Of a stretch of DNA of 64,000 nt, positions 60,889 to 64,000 are shown piece after piece (positions within the stretch are counted from its first letter, which is position 1; each line of letters starts with the position of its first letter). The position numbers and the translations under genes are program-made. The stretch is from positions 1,612,001 to 1,676,000 of the forward strand of contig NZ_CP046654.1 of the NCBI RefSeq assembly GCF_009759685.1. The letters run 5' to 3'. The notes under the pieces were generated by a model. That model made no database searches and had not been told where the DNA came from. It was given only the letters and a program-made list of their open reading frames with translations. Source of the DNA: Acinetobacter baumannii (GTDB lineage Bacteria; Pseudomonadota; Gammaproteobacteria; Pseudomonadales; Moraxellaceae).

Positions 60889-61371
60889 ATTAGTAGAAGG
60901 TTTTGCTTTTTTACGTCGGATATAAAGTGTCTTTTGGACTTCAGCAATTCTCACACCTGATTCATCGAAAATATTTAAATGATATGTTCTAAGAACAGGA
61001 GCATAGTTTTCGGCAAGTTCACGAATTTGTTCAATTTCTGCTAAATCAACGCGAATGTCAGCATAAACGGTACTTCGGCCAGGTGATAAAAAATTAATTT
61101 CAGCTGCTTTATCCCAAACAATATATTTTGATCCGAGATGATGCATAAGAATCAACATATAAAAGGGGTCAACCATTGAATAAAGGCTTCCGCCAAAGTG
61201 AGTGCCTACCAGATTTTGATTTTTCCAAGTAAGTGGCATTTTTACCCGAACATGACAGAGCTCTAAATTCATGACTTCAATATGAATACCAGCTCCACGG
61301 TAAGGTGGGTAATGGTTAAATAAGAATTTGGAAATTGAAGGAATGTTCTGAAGTTTTTTTAAAATAGCCAT
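60874..61371 (-). CDS. DUF4442-type hotdog protein
   Basis: This 165-residue protein (MAILKKLQNIPSISKFLFN) has the hotdog fold of the DUF4442/YiiD-C group: NLELCHVRVKMPLTWKNQNLVGTHFGG at about 40-66, then SMVDPFYMLILM and the beta-strand block NFLSPGRSTVYADIRVD. These are often annotated as thioesterase-like, but no substrate is known and the acidic catalytic residue of 4HBT enzymes is not obvious. The start ATG 61371 lacks a clear Shine-Dalgarno; TTG 61380 is possible. It is transcribed away from the alpha/beta hydrolase. Confidence 0.75.
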   Translation of the reverse strand: MAILKKLQNIPSISKFLFNHYPPYRGAGIHIEVMNLELCHVRVKMPLTWKNQNLVGTHFGGSLYSMVDPFYMLILMHHLGSKYIVWDKAAEINFLSPGRSTVYADIRVDLAEIEQIRELAENYAPVLRTYHLNIFDESGVRIAEVQKTLYIRRKKAKPSTNKISA

Positions 61372-61494
61372 AATAGTCAATTTTTTTTATTGCAACACTG
61401 GTCATACTAGATAAGTATCATCTTTTTTATATTGATGGCAATGCTTTATCCGATTAACGACATGATCGATTGAAAAACAAAATAGGAAATGATT

Positions 61495-62367
61495 ATGCAG
61501 CCAAAGATTTATGCCGTAACGACAAGTGATCAACAAACCCTGTGTGCCAAGGCTTGGGGTGATGAGAAAAATATTCCATTAGTGTTAGTGCATGGTTATC
61601 CAGATAATCAGGAAGTATGGGAATCGGTCATTGAGCATTTAATCAATGATTTTTATATTGTGACTTATGATGTCCGTGGGGCAGGCTTATCATCTATTCC
61701 TAAACGGATACGGGATTACCGTTTAGAACGTTTATCTTTAGATTTGCAGGAAGTCGTAGATGAGGTAATCCCAAATCGACAGTTCCATATGGCTGCGCAT
61801 GATTGGGGTTCAATTCAGTCTTGGGAATCTGCAACAGAACCTAAATTTAAAGGCCGTTTACTCTCTTATACAACAATTTCCGGTCCATGTTTGGATCATG
61901 CGGCACTTTTCTTAAGAGAGAAGTTCAAAACATCACCTGCACAGATCCTAAAAATACTCACAAAATCATGGTATATCGGAGCATTCCATTTACCGCTAAT
62001 TGCTCCAACTGTATGGTCGCTGTTTAGTCCAGAGAAGTGGGGTAAGATCTTAAATGACTTAGAGCGAAAAGATAATTTGCCTTTAAATAGTAATATTTCT
62101 TCAGATGGGAAATACGGTATTAACTTATATCGTGCGAATTTTATTCCACGTTTAACTCGTCCTCGTCAGCGTTATGCGCAATGTCCAGTTAAAGCAATTA
62201 TTTTAAAGTATGACACTTTTGTCAGCCCAGAATATATTACAGAAGCGATGCCAAAATGGGTTGAAAACTTCGAATATGTTGAGCTTGAAGCAAATCATTG
62301 GGCGATTTTGAGTCAGGCTGAAAAAGTGGCAGTTCATATTCGCCAGTTTATTGACTCGCAGAGCTAA
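61495..62367 (+). CDS. Alpha/beta hydrolase with Asp nucleophile (epoxide-hydrolase type)
   Basis: This 290-residue alpha/beta-fold protein has the oxyanion motif HGYPDN (33-38), a nucleophile elbow AHDWGS with Asp103, and probable acid and base residues in KYDTFVSPE and ANHWAIL. Asp as nucleophile points to epoxide hydrolases, haloalkane or fluoroacetate dehalogenases rather than Ser esterases. The substrate is unknown. I use ATG 61495 with AGGA seven bases upstream; ATG 61489 would leave one base to it. No operon partner is evident. Confidence 0.82.
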   Translation: MQPKIYAVTTSDQQTLCAKAWGDEKNIPLVLVHGYPDNQEVWESVIEHLINDFYIVTYDVRGAGLSSIPKRIRDYRLERLSLDLQEVVDEVIPNRQFHMAAHDWGSIQSWESATEPKFKGRLLSYTTISGPCLDHAALFLREKFKTSPAQILKILTKSWYIGAFHLPLIAPTVWSLFSPEKWGKILNDLERKDNLPLNSNISSDGKYGINLYRANFIPRLTRPRQRYAQCPVKAIILKYDTFVSPEYITEAMPKWVENFEYVELEANHWAILSQAEKVAVHIRQFIDSQS

Positions 62368-62471
62368 TAAGTGACTGTTTAATATACAAAACTGTTAATT
62401 CGGCGATATTTTCGGCTTCATAGAGGTGAATCTGGTAGAATATCGCCTTTTGTTTTGCTCTGAACTTATTC

Positions 62472-63896
62472 ATGAATGCTGTCGTTATTGCGATTGCAGT
62501 GATGTTCTTATTATCACTGGCGCGCGTTTCTGTCGTACTGACTTTAGTGGTTTCTGCCATTGTGGGCGGCCTCGTAGCGGGTTTAAGCCTTTCTCAAACT
62601 GTTGAAGCCTTTAACGCTGGTCTTGGTGATGGTGCTGAGGTTGCACTTGCCTATGCAGTGTTAGGGGCATTTGCTCTGGCACTTTCAAAATCTGGATTAC
62701 CTGATTTACTTGCCCATAAACTGATTGGTTTATTGGGAATGGAAGCAGGGAAAAGCCGAGAAACTAAGGTGAAATATTTACTCTTAGGTATTTTACTGAT
62801 CGCAGCTATTTTCTCTCAGAACCTTATTCCAGTTCATATTGCTTTTATTCCAGTATTGGTTCCGCCTCTATTACGGGTAATGAACCATTTAAAATTAGAC
62901 CGCCGCGCCGCAGCTTGTGTTCTTACTTTAGGCTTGGTTGGGACATATATTTTCTTACCTGTTGGCTTTGGTGCGATTTTCCTTGAACAGATTTTGATGG
63001 GAAATATCAACAAAATTGGTGCTGCTTATGGTTTACATGTAGAACGTGGCATGATGCCTATTGGTATGGCAATTCCAGTTTTGGGAATGGTTCTAGGCAC
63101 CTTGGTTGCGGTATTTATCAGTTACCGTAAGCCACGAATTTATGCTGACCGTTCGATAAGCCCTGTAACTACAATTGATTTAGATAAACCTCTTCGTGCA
63201 ACTGCACAAGATGAAACAGCAGACTTAAAAGCAGACGCAGAAGAACTTAAACATGAGGCAGAGCAAGGCCCTGTTATTGCTAAAAAAACAATTTTTATGG
63301 CTTTACTGGCTATTGGACTCACTTTAGTTGCGCAGCTTTATTCCGGCTCAATGATCTTGGGTGGTTTAGTGGGCTTTGCAGTGCTTTCTACGGCAGGCAT
63401 TTTTAAATGGCAAGATGCAGATGATGTCTTTGTACAAGGCATGAGAATGATGGCTCTAGTCGGCTTTATTATGATCTCTGCTGCCGGTTTTGCTTCGGTT
63501 ATGACTCATACCGGAGATATTAACCAGTTGGTTAAAGGTGTGGTAGAAATCATTGGTGATAACCGTGCGCTTGCTGCATTTTTAATGCTTTGTATTGGCC
63601 TATTTGTCACGATTGGTATAGGTTCATCTTTCTCAAGTGTTCCTGTATTAGCTGTTATTTATGTACCTTTATGTGTCCAGTTCGGTTTCTCACCGTTAGC
63701 GACAATTGCACTTATCGGGACAGCTGCTGCTTTAGGTGATGCTGGATCTCCGGCTTCTGATTCTACCTTAGGACCAACAGCAGGTTTAGGTGTAGATGGG
63801 CAACATGACCATATTTGGGATACTGTGATACCAACATTTATTCACTTTAATATTCCGCTATTAATTTTTGGTTGGATTGCAGCCATGGTTTTATAA
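62472..63896 (+). CDS. Na+/H+ antiporter family membrane protein (NhaC/YuiF-like)
   Basis: This 474-residue inner-membrane protein has about 12 predicted helices in two repeats separated by a charged cytoplasmic loop (about 225-275). Segments such as GDGAEVALAYAVLGAFALAL, FSQNLIPVHIAFIPVLVPPL and the C-terminal ALGDAGSPASDSTLGPTAGL match the Na_H_antiporter group. Some members of this group have been shown to carry amino acids or peptides, so the ion and substrate are uncertain. It starts at ATG 62472 and stands alone, with its own terminator. Confidence 0.8.
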   Translation: MNAVVIAIAVMFLLSLARVSVVLTLVVSAIVGGLVAGLSLSQTVEAFNAGLGDGAEVALAYAVLGAFALALSKSGLPDLLAHKLIGLLGMEAGKSRETKVKYLLLGILLIAAIFSQNLIPVHIAFIPVLVPPLLRVMNHLKLDRRAAACVLTLGLVGTYIFLPVGFGAIFLEQILMGNINKIGAAYGLHVERGMMPIGMAIPVLGMVLGTLVAVFISYRKPRIYADRSISPVTTIDLDKPLRATAQDETADLKADAEELKHEAEQGPVIAKKTIFMALLAIGLTLVAQLYSGSMILGGLVGFAVLSTAGIFKWQDADDVFVQGMRMMALVGFIMISAAGFASVMTHTGDINQLVKGVVEIIGDNRALAAFLMLCIGLFVTIGIGSSFSSVPVLAVIYVPLCVQFGFSPLATIALIGTAAALGDAGSPASDSTLGPTAGLGVDGQHDHIWDTVIPTFIHFNIPLLIFGWIAAMVL

Positions 63897-63919
63897 TTTT
63901 TATAAAATATTAAATAAAG

Positions 63920-63966
63920 ACCTCCTTAGTTTTTATCTAGAGATAATGATTAAGGAGGTTTTTTTG
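63920..63966 (+). terminator. Terminator of the antiporter gene
   Basis: ACCTCCTTA (63920-63928) pairs with TAAGGAGGT (63951-63959) around a 22-base loop, followed by seven T residues. The last 34 bases of the window show nothing else. Confidence 0.82.
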
Positions 63967-64000
63967 TGGTATAAACAAAACATGTATTTAGAATAAACTA

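Overview
The window is chromosomal DNA of a gammaproteobacterium that I place in Acinetobacter, most probably the A. baumannii/calcoaceticus complex. The basis is recognition rather than a search: AT-rich coding sequence, an RpoB of 1362 residues with the rifampicin region at residues 525-540, a 108-residue H-NS of the Acinetobacter type, and gene orders such as xerD-dsbC-hom-thrC, algZ-algR-hemC-hemD, gspN-gspC-gspD and tRNA-tufB-secE-nusG-rpl-rpoBC. It is almost entirely housekeeping DNA. I see no insertion sequence, prophage, CRISPR array, integron or toxin-antitoxin module.

Layout. 1-4.3 kb: end of lptF, lptG (LPS export), gpmI (glycolysis) and a CtpA-type periplasmic protease. 4.3-8 kb, minus strand: gacA-pilS-pilR, a regulatory run linking a global response regulator to type IV pilus control. 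8.2-9.2 kb: pbpG (peptidoglycan endopeptidase). 9.3-14 kb, minus: xerD, dsbC, hom, thrC. 14-16.5 kb: feoA-feoB plus a small Cys-rich membrane protein, behind a promoter overlapped by a Fur-like site. 16.6-19.2 kb: murD-ftsW. 19.3-25.7 kb, minus: dksA-gluQ, nudF-cpdA, thiC with a TPP riboswitch, and a lipoprotein of unknown function. 25.8-29.5 kb: a TetR regulator with an EamA exporter, a TolC-family outer-membrane channel, and phoU. 29.5-29.85 kb is a non-coding stretch with several hairpins that may encode a small RNA. 29.85-31.6 kb, minus: argH-yggX.

31.5-38.3 kb: algZ-algR, the haem genes hemC-hemD-hemX-hemY, a thioesterase gene broken by one extra base, and hns. 38.6-43.9 kb: gspN-gspC-gspD of the type II secretion system, an FHA-domain membrane protein, and gph. 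44-45.5 kb: trpE behind a possible leader peptide. 45.6-59.8 kb: the translation and transcription block of four tRNAs, tufB, tRNA-Trp, secE, nusG, rplK, rplA, rplJ, rplL, rpoB and rpoC. 59.9-64 kb: two related glycine-zipper lipoproteins, a DUF4442-type hotdog protein, an alpha/beta hydrolase and a Na+/H+ antiporter family protein.

The most useful observations are not a new multi-gene system but small features: the frameshifted thioesterase at 37.34-37.78 kb, the candidate minus-strand small RNA at 29.60-29.76 kb, the candidate trpE leader ORF, the gacA-pilSR arrangement, and start-codon corrections for about twenty genes.
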